A stretch of 64,000 nucleotides of DNA from Pinus tabuliformis (Eukaryota > Streptophyta > Pinopsida > Pinales > Pinaceae). Numbering within the stretch: the first letter of the stretch is position 1; each line of letters starts with the position of its first letter. The stretch spans positions 1,232,644,955 to 1,232,708,954 of the forward strand of contig CM062819.1 of assembly GCA_031772625.1 (NCBI GenBank). Reading direction: 5' to 3'. Positions 10,263 to 20,211 of this stretch are shown piece by piece. The notes under the pieces are model-generated. The model made no database searches and was not told the origin of the DNA. It worked only from the letters and a program-made list of their open reading frames with translations. A program made the position numbers and the translations under genes.

Positions 10263-10832
10263 TCATCCTGATTCTATGCAGAAAACACATTTGTGCAGGT
10301 TTAACCGAATGTTATAATGTCTGCAGCGTAGAAAAATCTGCCGAAGATGGTCTGGGTGCTTTTTCCGCTTACAAGAATGACCAGGAAGGTCATCCATGTA
10401 AGGCTGGACAATGTTGCGAATGTCATGAAATGCATAGGACATTGCCCGTTGAAATGTGGCTCCAACAGTTTTGAGGCCGAAAGGGAGCTTCTTGTACGCA
10501 AACATACCCCATGGACAGATAAAGGTTGTCTTTTCTTGATCAGCCGATGCAATGTTGATCTAGTTATCACCAGAAAAGCCATCCATAAAGGAAAAGATTT
10601 TGATCCCGGCACATTCATCAATGATTTTATCAATGAAGGGAGTAGGATAATTGTCTTTAGGACAAGCAAAATTGAGATCTTGATAATCCACGAAAATGCG
10701 GATCATGCCTTGTTTTTTAGTCACCGAGACAATATTGGACACCCAGTCTATAAGGGGGATGGGATAGATGAACCCATCGTTGAGAAACTTTTCCACTTCA
10801 CCCTTAATAACGGCGGCCTTCCCAGGGTGCAC
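10263..10832 (-). pseudogene. gypsy-1 reverse transcriptase
   Basis: The minus strand encodes, in order, KAAVIKGEVEKFL, VTKKQGMIRIFVDYQDLN, CPKDNYPTPFIDKIIDECAG and FSFMDGFSGDN. After a frame change it continues with FAYKKLPFGLKTVGATFQRAM, YMDDL (catalytic YxDD motif) and HYNIRLNLHKCVFC. Order and wording match Tat-lineage Ty3/gypsy RTs. The frame change near 10550 breaks the enzyme between motifs B and C. It lies directly downstream of the protease region. Confidence 0.9.
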
Positions 10833-10880
10833 CAGGCGAAGCAGTTGGTGAACAGGCTTTGTGTGCGGATACGTTGGTAT

Positions 10881-11960
10881 TTAGTGGACCACAATGTTAG
10901 GATCAATGTCGGGCATTTCTTCATAGGACCATGCAAACACATCATGAAATTCCTGAAATAGACGAGTATATGTCTTGATCTCATCCAGAGAACAAGATAC
11001 CCCAATATGAACGTGTTCAATGATACTGGGTTTGACAGAGATGTCAATCGGCATCATTTGGGTAATATTACCAAGATTTCCTTCCGACCATACTTCATTA
11101 GTAACAATCGGTGGCAGAAATGGAGAAGAGGACCTTTTGAAAGAGGTAGACATGACTGTCAAGCGAGGTAGGAACGAGGAGCGATGATGAGTATCGATCC
11201 ATGGGGGTTCCTCAAGAGACATGACTTCAATGATACCTTCATCAGCAATGAAGGTCTCGGCTAAGGGATCAGGCAATTCCAAAGTGCTAAGCCACGGGGA
11301 TTGAGAGTACGTATCGAAAGAGGTCTTCGACATAGAAGAATTAGATGATGCAAAGTTAGAAGCTGAAACAATTTCCACGTAATTGACTTCGGCGGGACTA
11401 AGCGGCATAACCTTGCCCCAGGTATCAACAAGATCCAGTGCAGGTATGACCCAAGGATCAGATTTGATAGATATCATGTTTACAGAGGCAACATGAGGAG
11501 GTGGGAGTGGAAAAATTCCCATTAAGGCAGAATCTCTGAAGAGACCTACCCCCACACTCTCATAGGGAGCACCAAAGTGCTTGACATATGGAACATTGCC
11601 ATCCAAGGAGGAAGAGGCAAAGAAAGATAGTTGGTCGATGGTGACAATCTTTCCTTGATGGAGAAAACAAATCACGCGAAATAAAGAGGAGGCCATGGCA
11701 TGCATGGCATGAGTCCAACTTCGGTCGAGTAGAACATTATAATTGAGATTGGCGTCAACCATTTCTACTTCTACTTGCACTGTATTTCCTTCTAGGGTGA
11801 TGGAAAGGTTAGGTAAGACACCAAAGGGTCACAAATCGCGCCCATAGAAAGCTTCAAAAGTGTTCGAGATTGGTTCAGTGCAGGAGAACCAATAGCCTTC
11901 CAACATGTGGTTGACATGATGCAGGTGGAAGCACCTTCATCAATGACAGTTCAGTAGATG
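10881..11960 (-). pseudogene. gypsy-1 protease and protease-RT linker
   Basis: The protease active site reads VIDEGASTCIMS on the minus strand near 11900-11950, the D-E-G-A-S variant typical of Tat-type elements instead of D-S/T-G-A. A frame break follows. The 299-codon frame 11780-10881 then continues with NYNVLLDRSWTHAM and HQGKIVTIDQLSFF, the conserved protease tail, and a long low-conservation linker leading to the RT. A frameshift between active site and tail inactivates it. Confidence 0.82.
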
Positions 11961-12084
11961 GTCTTACCTGAATAAGAAAGGCAATCTGATGAGGGATCCG
12001 TGGAACATGGTTTTCTAGATAAAAACATCTCAAATTGGAATCGGTGGGATCGATGCCCTCGATAGCTAACAAAAAATATTTCTA

Positions 12085-12792
12085 TTGCGATGGGCAGCTT
12101 TGGAGTACCTCGAGATCCGACATGGCTGATGGCGCCTAAGCCAAATCCTCAACAATATTGTAATGCTAAGCAACTCGGACGTTGGCATTATACGAGGATT
12201 TCCATAGTACACCTCAAGAGGGTGGCTGCATAGCGAAATCGGGGTTAGGGTGCTCAATATGCAGAGGGCCAGAACTTGGGGTAGAAGAAGAAGGTGCAAC
12301 TTTTTTATCTTTCTCAGCTGCCGGAGCAAGAGATTGATGGTCTTTCAACCTAGTAGCCACATTAATAGGCATACTCATCATGAAAACTTGAGATCTGGAG
12401 GAATCAAATTGGGGTTGGTCTACCATTTGGGTCTACTGAGATGGAAACAACTCTTTGACGACAACAGTGGTCCCTTTGAGCAGGCGACTAACTTCAGATC
12501 GTTGAGGACAATCCTTAGTGTAGTGATCTTCCTCGCAAATGAGGCAGGGATACTTAGGATTTCGTTGCGAAGATTCGCCATCAGACGATTTGGGATGACC
12601 TTGTTTTGGGGCATCGGCTTTAGCTTTGCCTTTGCCTTTCTTCTTTCCTTTCGAGTATTTGTCTGCTGCGGTAGACTGGACAGCCTGGACCTCTGAGGTT
12701 TTACCAGGTCCAGGTGGATTTTGAGATGAACCATTAGGAACAGTATTTGAGACTGACTTCTGTTTAGAATAATTTTTAGCAGGGGTCTGGGA
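12085..12792 (-). pseudogene. gypsy-1 gag C-terminus with zinc knuckle
   Basis: The minus-strand frame next to the element-2 insertion continues the gag frame found at 29214: the peptide GVIGSVS on one side joins QTPAKNYSKQ on the other. It is Lys/Gly-rich (KGKKKGKGKAKA) and contains the nucleic-acid-binding knuckle CLICEEDHYTKDCP (C-x2-C-x3-H-x4-C, one residue shorter than the retroviral standard, as is common in this lineage). A second frame (12426-12214) follows with a Pro/Ser-rich stretch toward the protease. The knuckle normally binds the element RNA in virus-like particles. Confidence 0.85.
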
Positions 12793-13997
12793 TGTTATCA
12801 CTTAGTATTTTCTCAAGGTTAAAGAAAGAAATCACCGAGGTAACTACAAACCAACTTTGGAGCATAGGCTCTAGCCAACCTAAGCTCAGAGAGGGCTCTT
12901 TCTATATGTTTTAGCTTTGTTTGCTGAGATTTTAGGCTAGTTCTGAATGTTCAGGGGGTTTTTGATTTGTATTGAAGGTTGGATGGTGGGAACCTTAAAA
13001 CAGATGGATAGGTTGATTTCTTTAGACCATTGGGCTATGGAGTCAACAGAAGGGCAACATAACTAGAATTAACTCACTAAAGGGAATGTTCAAAGAGCAA
13101 GATAACAAAGTAGAGTTCAGGTCTTTGGCCATAGGGGTGAAATGGTTTGAATCGGGGTGAGAGAGAAATTAAGAATTCTTAGACCAGGACTTAAACGAGG
13201 AACAAAGGGTAATCAGAAACAAAGGGCAATTAAGAATCCTTTTCTATACATTATAAAGAAACAACCTATACTAAGGAGCAATTAAGAATTTCTTAACTTA
13301 GGTATCAATAGAAAACATTTATATGCCTAACTTTTAAAACAGAGTGTAATTAAACAAATTCTGAGATAATACTCCAATTATAGCATTCAGATTCAGATGT
13401 ACATTGTGGAAAAACTTTAAGAAAGATAACAACAACGCGAGAAAATACTTGTCTACACTTCACTCAACACATGAATCCTTTGAAATATCTTGTCTTTATT
13501 CATCAATCCAGCTTGCTGGCCCAGTCAGTGATACAATAGCTTTACAGTATTTTGATCAAGAAGTCTATAGAAATGTCTAAGAATCCACCCTAAAATACTT
13601 CAAATGAAGAAGTATTTATACAAATTCTAAACTGAAATATCTTGAAAAAATATCAAGATTGGTTTTACAAATATCTCAAACTGTTTTACATTAATAGAAC
13701 TTAAATAAAGGACACTCAAAACTAATGAATCTATTTGGAACTATATTTATGGATTGATGGTGACAAAGAAGAGAAATTCGAATTTGATAGCAACTCTTAA
13801 TTGATGATGAGGCTTCCAAGTCACTAACTGCCTCCTTCCTTTGTGCATTCTGCCCTAGAAATTCTGCAAAATTAGGGTCGAGTGATATCTTTTTATATAT
13901 CAATCTGAGATAGATACGTAAAAAGTGAAAGAGGTTATTGTATATAGGTATGTTATTGAGATACACCTCTTTCAATTTCCCAAAATTCAGCTCTAGT

Positions 13998-14010
13998 TGT
14001 TCACAATATT
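13998..14010. repeat. left target-site duplication of the Penelope pair
   Basis: TGTTCACAATATT, repeated exactly at 20199-20211. The uninterrupted LTR has GATTCACAATATT once, at 26344-26356, followed by the same TCTCTGTAAAAAG seen after the right copy. Confidence 0.92.
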
Positions 14011-14084
14011 AGTAGAGTTTAGGCTTCTGTGATCCATATCAAGTTTACAAAGGATTTTTTGGCGAAGATCACATGAGACATCAT

Positions 14085-14131
14085 TTGTCGACGCGTTTCG
14101 AACCAACCAGTGTGGTTCATCGTCAGGACAA
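14085..14131 (-). ncRNA. hammerhead ribozyme-like motif, left arm
   Basis: Exact reverse complement of 20110-20156. On the minus strand: stem I strand TTGTC, core CTGACGA, stem II GAACCA...TGGTTC, core GAAA, a minimal stem III with C-G closing a GC loop, the predicted cleavage triplet GTC, then GACAA closing stem I. Hammerhead motifs with such tiny stem III are known in Penelope-like elements and are thought to act as dimers. One unpaired U separates CTGACGA from stem II. Activity is not shown by sequence. Confidence 0.68.
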
Positions 14132-14259
14132 GTTGAAGAAACAGATCCAGCTTAGCAGGTTAAATAGACATAGCAAAGCCTCCAACGGCTAAAAAGACAA
14201 CAGCTACTTTTGACTAGGTCCAGGGATCAAAAACCCTAATATTAACCTAGGGGGCTAGA

Positions 14260-15342
14260 CCAATAAATAAAATAATAATATGATACAAAATATTAATAAA
14301 TAATAAAAATAATTAAACAGTTATGTACGATTAGTACCTAAAAATAATTCCTAATAATAGTTAGTTAAAGATAAATAATAAAAATTATATCTAGGAAAAA
14401 ATAAATAAATAAATAAATAAATAATAATTAATTAATTAATAAAAATTAATCTAGAGAGACTAGTCCCTTAAAAATAATATTATGATAATAGTTAAGTACC
14501 GATATTAATAAATAAATAATTTTTTTTTTTAATAAATAATTAAAAAGCAAATAGGTCCCATCAGTAACTAAAATTAATTCAGAATTAAAATTCTATTCAA
14601 TTATTAAATATAATTAAAATTATATAAAGTTATAATATATTTATTTAGTTATAAATAAATAATTAATTAATTAATTATATAAAATTATATATATTAAAAT
14701 TGTATTTATTTAGTTATAAATAAATAAATAAATAATTAATAATTAATAAATTAATAAATAAAAATTAATCTAGAGAGGGACCAGCCCCTTAAAAATAATA
14801 TTATGATAATAGTTAAATACCAATATTAATAGAAAATTAAAAATTTTAATAAATAATTAAAAAGCAAACAGGTCCCATAAGTAACTAAAATTAATTCAGA
14901 ATTAAAATTCTATTCAATTTATAAATATAATTAAAATTACATATAATTAATATAATATATATAATTAAAATTATATATAATTAAAATTATTTTAATTAAT
15001 ATAATATAATTAAAATAACTTTAATTATATTATATTAATTAACCTTATTATATTATTTAAAATTATATGAAGTTATATTAAAATTAAAATATAATTAAAA
15101 TTATATTTAAAATAATATTTATATTAAAATTATGTATTAGAATTAAAGTTATATTATCCCAGGGGACCAACCCCTAAAAATGAATTAAAAAATATATAAA
15201 TAAATAATAAATAAAATAAATAAATAAAATAAAAATAAAAATAAAAATAAATAAATAAATAAATAAAATAAAATAAAATAATACTAATGATAATAATAAT
15301 TCAGAATAATAATAGATAATAAATACATAAAAAAAAAAAAGA
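14260..15342 (-). other. AT-rich 3' region of left Penelope arm
   Basis: Over 80% A+T, built of ATTAATT/AAATAA runs with embedded modules. A module containing GGTCCCAT..GTAACTAAAATTA and CTAGAGAG.GACTAGTCCCTT appears twice (around 14450-14585 and 14770-14895). No coding potential is seen. The right arm has the mirror counterpart at 18799-19990 with different repeat lengths. Confidence 0.8.
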
Positions 15343-17070
15343 CTAGGACGAGAGTGCTGGGACCCAACACCGACTGATTTTCCAGCCATCATCTCTATTG
15401 AGATTACTCGGCCTCTTTTCAATCTTAAGCGCTTCCCTAAATTTCCGATGATGGAAGTGCGAAACCTTCGCAATAACACTAGCTTCCTCAATACAAACAT
15501 GATGCTTGGTTTTCTCGGCGTGCTCAGCTAAAGCGGAAGACTTAGTGCGCCTATGCTTGAGATCTGCTACATGCTCACTAATCCGTTGATTAATGGAGCG
15601 ACCAGTTTCCCCAATGTAGGGGGTCCCACAGGAACAGGGGATCAAGTACACACCTTTCATATCTTTAGGGTCGATAGGATCCTTCGCTGATCTGAGGGAC
15701 ATGCGAATAGTGTTCAGGGGCCTAAAGGTCACAGGGACATCATGTGACCTGAGAATCCTACCAATCTTATCAGTAGTCCCTTGAACATACGGAAGAAGGA
15801 CGTCAGGAACTTGCTCCTTAGGTTTACGATGAGACAATGAATTCTTTGAAGTTTTAAGGAAAGCCCTCTGACCCAGGAATCTACTATAACCATTCTCAAC
15901 AAAGACATCAAGGAGATGGGATTTCTCCTTCTCAAAACTCTCCTTATCCGAGATCCTTAGGGCCCGCGTAGCCAGGGTATTGAGAACACCCATCTTTTGA
16001 GCCGGGAAATGATGGGAGCTGGCATGAAGGTATTGCTCAGTATGCGTTTTCTTCCGAAAAACTTGGTGGCCGAGGGAACCATCACTATTCTTAGAAATCA
16101 GAATATCGAGGAACGGCAGGCAACCATCGACCTCCTGCTCCATGGTGAACTTAATGGCAGAGGATTGATTATTGAGATGATTGAAGAAGAGATCTAATTC
16201 CTCTTGGCCGTGAGGCCAGATAACATTGGTGTCATCCACATATCTTCTCCAATGCTTTGGCAGGATCCTGGAAGAGTTTAGAACCTTGGACTCAAAATCT
16301 TCCATGAAAAGATTAGCAACAACAGGGGAAAGGGGTGAGCCCATGGCAACCCCGCAGGTTTGCTCAAAGAACTCTCCCTCAAAACAGAAAAACGTAGAAG
16401 TGAGACAGATCTCCACTAACTTAGCAGTGTCAGGATCTGTTAGGCGGTTGATCACCTCCAAGGCCTCACCAATAGGGATGCAAGTGAAGAGGGAAACAAC
16501 ATCAAAACTAACAAGAATGTCCCCAGGGTCGAGCTTAATGTCCTTGAGCTCCTTAATGTAGGAAGCAGAGTCCTTTACGAAGGACTCAGTACGACCAACC
16601 AAGGGCTTAAGCTTTAACGCAAGGAACTTAGCAAGGAGGTAGGTAGGACCACCAATGGTGTTGACAATGGGCCTCAGGGGAGCCCCCTCCTTGTGAATCT
16701 TGGGGAGACCATAGATTCTAGGCATGATAGGGTTGCTCTCAATGAGTTTATGGTGAAGGGAACTCAATGAGCTAATGGATTTAATGGCAAGCGCCACCTT
16801 CCTAACAACCTTCTTTAACGGATTCTTAGGAAGCTTTCTGTAGCTACCACTATTGTGAAGATGATCCAACATCTTGCTGTGGTAATCAGCCATGTTAAGA
16901 ATGACGGTAGCACCACCCTTGTCCGCCTTTAAAACAATGATATCCTTGTTCTGGTTTAAGGATCTGAGAGCGACAGATTCTTCCTTGCTAAGGTTGCTCC
17001 TAGGGGGCTTAGCCTTTCTCAAGACAACCGCACAATCTTGCTTGATGATGTCCTTGACCCTATCCGAAAT
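15343..17070 (-). CDS. Penelope-like RT + GIY-YIG endonuclease, left arm
   Basis: Open minus-strand frame; 559 residues counted from the TTG at 17022, but open back to the arm junction where a TAA (17071-17073) lies in spacer sequence, so there is no true start. RT motifs: LKADKGGATVIL (32-42), YGLPKIHKEGAPLRPIV (104-120), SFDVVSLFTCIP (172-183), CGVAMGSPLSPVVANLF (223-239) and catalytic YVDD (261-264). C-terminal GIY-YIG nuclease: GVY (457-459), a C-x-C pair, YIGETGR (469-475) and EH (483-484), with Cys/His residues typical of the Penelope nuclease. It would nick DNA and prime reverse transcription from the element RNA. About 150-200 N-terminal residues normally present in the family are missing. 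No stops or frameshifts. Confidence 0.93.
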   Translation of the reverse strand: MSDRVKDIIKQDCAVVLRKAKPPRSNLSKEESVALRSLNQNKDIIVLKADKGGATVILNMADYHSKMLDHLHNSGSYRKLPKNPLKKVVRKVALAIKSISSLSSLHHKLIESNPIMPRIYGLPKIHKEGAPLRPIVNTIGGPTYLLAKFLALKLKPLVGRTESFVKDSASYIKELKDIKLDPGDILVSFDVVSLFTCIPIGEALEVINRLTDPDTAKLVEICLTSTFFCFEGEFFEQTCGVAMGSPLSPVVANLFMEDFESKVLNSSRILPKHWRRYVDDTNVIWPHGQEELDLFFNHLNNQSSAIKFTMEQEVDGCLPFLDILISKNSDGSLGHQVFRKKTHTEQYLHASSHHFPAQKMGVLNTLATRALRISDKESFEKEKSHLLDVFVENGYSRFLGQRAFLKTSKNSLSHRKPKEQVPDVLLPYVQGTTDKIGRILRSHDVPVTFRPLNTIRMSLRSAKDPIDPKDMKGVYLIPCSCGTPYIGETGRSINQRISEHVADLKHRRTKSSALAEHAEKTKHHVCIEEASVIAKVSHFHHRKFREALKIEKRPSNLNRDDGWKISRCWVPALSS

Positions 17071-18798
17071 TTACCTGATAGGGTCAAGGACACCATCAGG
17101 CAAGATTGTGCGGTTGTCTTGAGAAAGGCTAAGCCCCCTAGGAGCAACCTTAGCAAGGAAGAATCTGTCGCTCTCAGATCCTTAAACCAGAACAAGGATA
17201 TCATTGTTTTAAAGGCGGACAAGGGTGGTGCTACCGTCATTCTTAACATGGCTGATTACAGCAGCAAGATGTTGGATCATCTTCACAATAGTGGTAGCTA
17301 CAAAAAGCTTCCTAAGAATCCGTTAAAGAAGGTTGCTAGGAAGGTGGCGCTTGCCATTAAATCCATTAGCTCATTGAGTTCCCTTCACCATAAACTCATT
17401 GAGAGCAACCCTATCACGCCTAGAATCTATGGTCTCCCAAATATTCACAAGGAGGGGGCTCCCCTGAGGCCCATTGTCAACACCATTGGTGGTCCTACCT
17501 ACCTCCTTGCTAAGTTCCTTGCGTTAAAGCTTAAGCCCTTGGTTGGTCGTACTGAGTCCTTCGTAAAGGACTATGCTTCCTACATTAAGGAGCTCAAGGA
17601 CATTAAGCTCGACCCTCGGGACATTCTTGTTAGTTTTGATGTTGTTTCCCTCTTCACTTGCATCCCTATTGGTGAGGCCTTGGAGGTGATCAACCGCCTA
17701 ACAGATCCTGACACTGCTAAGTTAGTGGAGATCTGTCTCACTTCTACGTTTTTCTGTTTTGAGGGAGAGTTCTTTGAGCAAACCTGCGGGGTTGCCATGG
17801 GCTCACCCCTTTCCCCTGTTGTTGCTAATCTTTTCATGGAAGATTTTGAGTCCAAGGCTCTAAACTCTTCCAGGCTCTTGCCAAAGCATTGGAGAAGATA
17901 TGTGGATGACACCAATGTTATCTGGCCTCACGGCCAAGAGGAATTAGATCTCTTCTTCAATCATCTCAATAATCAATCCTCTGCCATTAAGTTCACCATG
18001 GAGCAGGACGTCGATGGTTGCCTTCTGTTCCTCGATATTCTGATTTCTAAGAATAGTGATGGTTCCCTCGGCCACCAAGTTTTTCGGAAGAAAACGCATA
18101 TTGAGCAATACCTTCATGCCAGCTCCCATCATTTCCTGGCTCAAAAGATGGGTGTTCTCAATACCCTGGCTATGCGGGCCCTAAGGATCTCGGATAAGGA
18201 GAGTTTTGAGAAGGAGAAATCCCATCTCCTTGATGTCTTTATTGAGAATGGTTATAGTAGATTCCTGGGTCAGAGGGCTTTCCTTAAAGCTTCAAAGAAT
18301 TCATTGTCTCATCGTAAACCTAAGGAGCGAGTTCCTGGCATCCTTCTTCCGTATGTTCAAGGGACTACTGATAAGATTGGTAGGATTCTCAGGTCACATG
18401 ATGTCCCTGTGACCTTTAGGCCCCTGAACACTATTCACATGTCCCTCAGATCAGCGAAGGATCCTATTGACCCTAAAGATATGAAAGGTGTGTACTTGAT
18501 CCCCTGTTCCTGTGGGACCCCCTACATTGGGGAAACTGGTCGCTCCATTAATCAACAGATTAGTGAGCATGTAGCAGATCTCAAGCATAGGCGTACTAAG
18601 TCTTCCGCTTTAGCTGAGCACGCCGAGAAAACCAAGAATCATGTTTGTATTGAGGAAGCTAGTGTTATTGCGAAGGTTTCGCACTTCCATCATCGGAAAT
18701 TTAGGGAGGCGCTTGAGATTGAAAAGAGGCCGAGTAATCTCAATAGAGATGATGGCTGGAAAATCAGTCGGTGTTGGGTCCCAGCACTCTCGTCCTAG
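17038..18798 (+). CDS. Penelope-like RT + GIY-YIG endonuclease, right arm
   Basis: Mirror-image partner of 15343-17070, open from the junction to the same C-terminal VPALSS stop. The TTG at 17038 lies in the opposite arm, so the first ~13 codons are antisense left-arm sequence; true homology begins at PDRVKD (about 17074). All catalytic motifs are kept: DKGGATVIL, GVAMGSPLSP, YVDD, GVYL and YIGETGR. Compared by eye with the left arm it has roughly two dozen amino-acid differences, including YGLPNIHK for YGLPKIHK and LFLDI for PFLDI. It lacks the N-terminal portion and has no own promoter or start, so protein production is doubtful although the frame is intact. Confidence 0.92.
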   Translation: MLDDVLDPIRNLPDRVKDTIRQDCAVVLRKAKPPRSNLSKEESVALRSLNQNKDIIVLKADKGGATVILNMADYSSKMLDHLHNSGSYKKLPKNPLKKVARKVALAIKSISSLSSLHHKLIESNPITPRIYGLPNIHKEGAPLRPIVNTIGGPTYLLAKFLALKLKPLVGRTESFVKDYASYIKELKDIKLDPRDILVSFDVVSLFTCIPIGEALEVINRLTDPDTAKLVEICLTSTFFCFEGEFFEQTCGVAMGSPLSPVVANLFMEDFESKALNSSRLLPKHWRRYVDDTNVIWPHGQEELDLFFNHLNNQSSAIKFTMEQDVDGCLLFLDILISKNSDGSLGHQVFRKKTHIEQYLHASSHHFLAQKMGVLNTLAMRALRISDKESFEKEKSHLLDVFIENGYSRFLGQRAFLKASKNSLSHRKPKERVPGILLPYVQGTTDKIGRILRSHDVPVTFRPLNTIHMSLRSAKDPIDPKDMKGVYLIPCSCGTPYIGETGRSINQQISEHVADLKHRRTKSSALAEHAEKTKNHVCIEEASVIAKVSHFHHRKFREALEIEKRPSNLNRDDGWKISRCWVPALSS

Positions 18799-19990
18799 TC
18801 TTTTTTTTTTATGTATTTATTATCTATTATTATTCTGAATTATTATTATCATTAGTATTATTTTATTTATTTTATTTTTTTATTTTTATTTTTATTATTT
18901 TTATTTTTATTTTTATTTTATTTATTTATTTATTTATTATTATTTTTATATTTTCTTTAATTCATTTTTAGGGGTTGGTCCCTAGGATAATATAACTTTA
19001 ATTCTAAAACATAATTTTAATATAAATATTATTTTAAATATAATTTTAATTATATTTTAATTTTAATATAACTTCATATAATTTTAAATAATATAATAAG
19101 GTTAATTAATATAATATAATTAAAGTTATTTTAATTATATTATATTAATTAAAATAATTTTAATTATATATAATTTTAATTATATATATTATATTAATTA
19201 TATGTAATTTTAATTATATTTATTAATTGAATAGAATTTTAATTCTGAATTAATTTTAGTTACTGATGGGACCTGTTTGCTTTTTAATTATTTATTAAAA
19301 ATTTTAATTTTCTATTAATATTGGTATTTAACTATTATCATAATATTATTTTTAAGGGGCTGGTCCCTCTCTAGATTAATTTTTATTTATTAATTTATTA
19401 ATTAATTTATTGTTTATTATTTATTTATTTATTTATAACTACATAAATATAATTTTAATTTATATAATTTTATATAATTCATTAATTAATTAATTTATTA
19501 ATTAATTATTTATTTATTTATAACTAAATAAATATATTATAACTTTATATAATTTTAATTATATTTAATAATTGAATAGAATTATTTATTTATAACTTTA
19601 TATAATTTTAATTATATTTAATAATTGAATAGAATTTTAATTCTGAATTAATTTTAGTTATTGATGGGACCTATTTGCTTTTTAATTATTTATTAAAAAA
19701 AAAAAATTAATTATTTATTAATATTGGTACTTAACTATTATCATAATATTATTTTTAAGGGACTAGTCCCTCTCTAGATTAATTTTTATTTATTTATTAA
19801 TTAATTAATTAATTTATTATTTATTTATTTATTTTTTCCTAGATATAATTTTTATTATTTATCTTTAACTAACTATTATTAGGAATTATTTTTAGGTACT
19901 AATCGTACATAATTGTTTAATTATTTTTATTATTTTTATTATTTATTAATATTTTTTATCATATTATTATTTTATTTATTGGTCTAGCCC
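18799..19990 (+). other. AT-rich 3' region of right Penelope arm
   Basis: Mirror of 14260-15342. The GATGGGACCTGTTTGC module occurs at about 19264 and again at about 19663, so a roughly 400-bp unit is repeated. A second short duplication (TATAATTTTAATTATATTTAATAATTGAATAGAATT-type) lies near 19550-19635. Non-coding. Confidence 0.8.
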
Positions 19991-20109
19991 CCTAGGTTAA
20001 TATTAGGTTTTTGATCCCTGGACCTAGTCAAAAGTAGTTGTTGTCTTTTTAGCCGTTGGAGGCTTTGCTTTGTCTATTTAACCTGCTAAGCTGGATCTGT
20101 TTCTTCAAC

Positions 20110-20156
20110 TTGTCCTGACGATGAACCACACTGGTTGGTTCGAAACGCGTCGACAA
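20110..20156 (+). ncRNA. hammerhead ribozyme-like motif, right arm
   Basis: TTGTC (20110-20114) pairs with GACAA (20152-20156) as stem I. CTGACGA (20115-20121) and GAAA (20142-20145) are the core boxes. GAACCA (20123-20128) pairs with TGGTTC (20136-20141) as stem II with loop CACTGGT. C20146-G20149 with A20145-U20150 form the minimal stem III. Cleavage would follow C20151 in GTC. The extra U at 20122 between core and stem II departs from the textbook form. It lies about 40 nt from the element's outer end, as expected for Penelope terminal regions. Confidence 0.7.
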
Positions 20157-20198
20157 ATGATGTCTCATGTGATCTTCACCGAAAAATCCTTTGTAAAC

Positions 20199-20211
20199 TG
20201 TTCACAATATT
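20199..20211. repeat. right target-site duplication of the Penelope pair
   Basis: TGTTCACAATATT, identical to 13998-14010; element-2 LTR sequence (CTCTGTAAAAAGATG) resumes immediately after. Confidence 0.92.

Larger units (their letters stand above)
14011..20198. mobile_element. Penelope-like (Dryad-type) pair, head-to-head inverted
   Basis: A 6.19-kb insertion made of two near-identical 5'-truncated Penelope-like element copies in mirror orientation. The arms meet at 17064/17077 around a 12-nt spacer: GACCCTATC and GATAGGGTC face each other. Each arm reads outward as RT, GIY-YIG endonuclease, about 1.1 kb of AT-rich 3' DNA, a conserved 3' block with a hammerhead-like motif, and an outer end with AAAGGATTTTT or its complement. 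The left end has about 32 extra nt (14011-14042) absent from the right end, like the short extension known at one end of Penelope elements. One 13-bp duplication flanks the pair, so it entered as a single unit. Confidence 0.93.

Noticed and set aside
10347..10961. 204-codon plus-strand open frame
   Set aside because: It lies wholly antisense to the gypsy-1 RT, which has clear motifs; no independent protein features.
14260..15342. AT-rich arrays as a possible CRISPR-like or centromeric satellite
   Set aside because: No regular spacer-repeat structure; they belong to the Penelope 3' regions in both arms.
15997..16561. Plus-strand frames opposite the left Penelope ORF, mirrored at 17580-18144
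   Set aside because: Exact mirror copies of each other arising antisense to the RT-endonuclease gene in both arms; no domain content.
17038..17076. TTG at 17038 as a natural start for the right-arm RT
   Set aside because: The first codons lie in antisense left-arm sequence, so the start is an accident of the junction.
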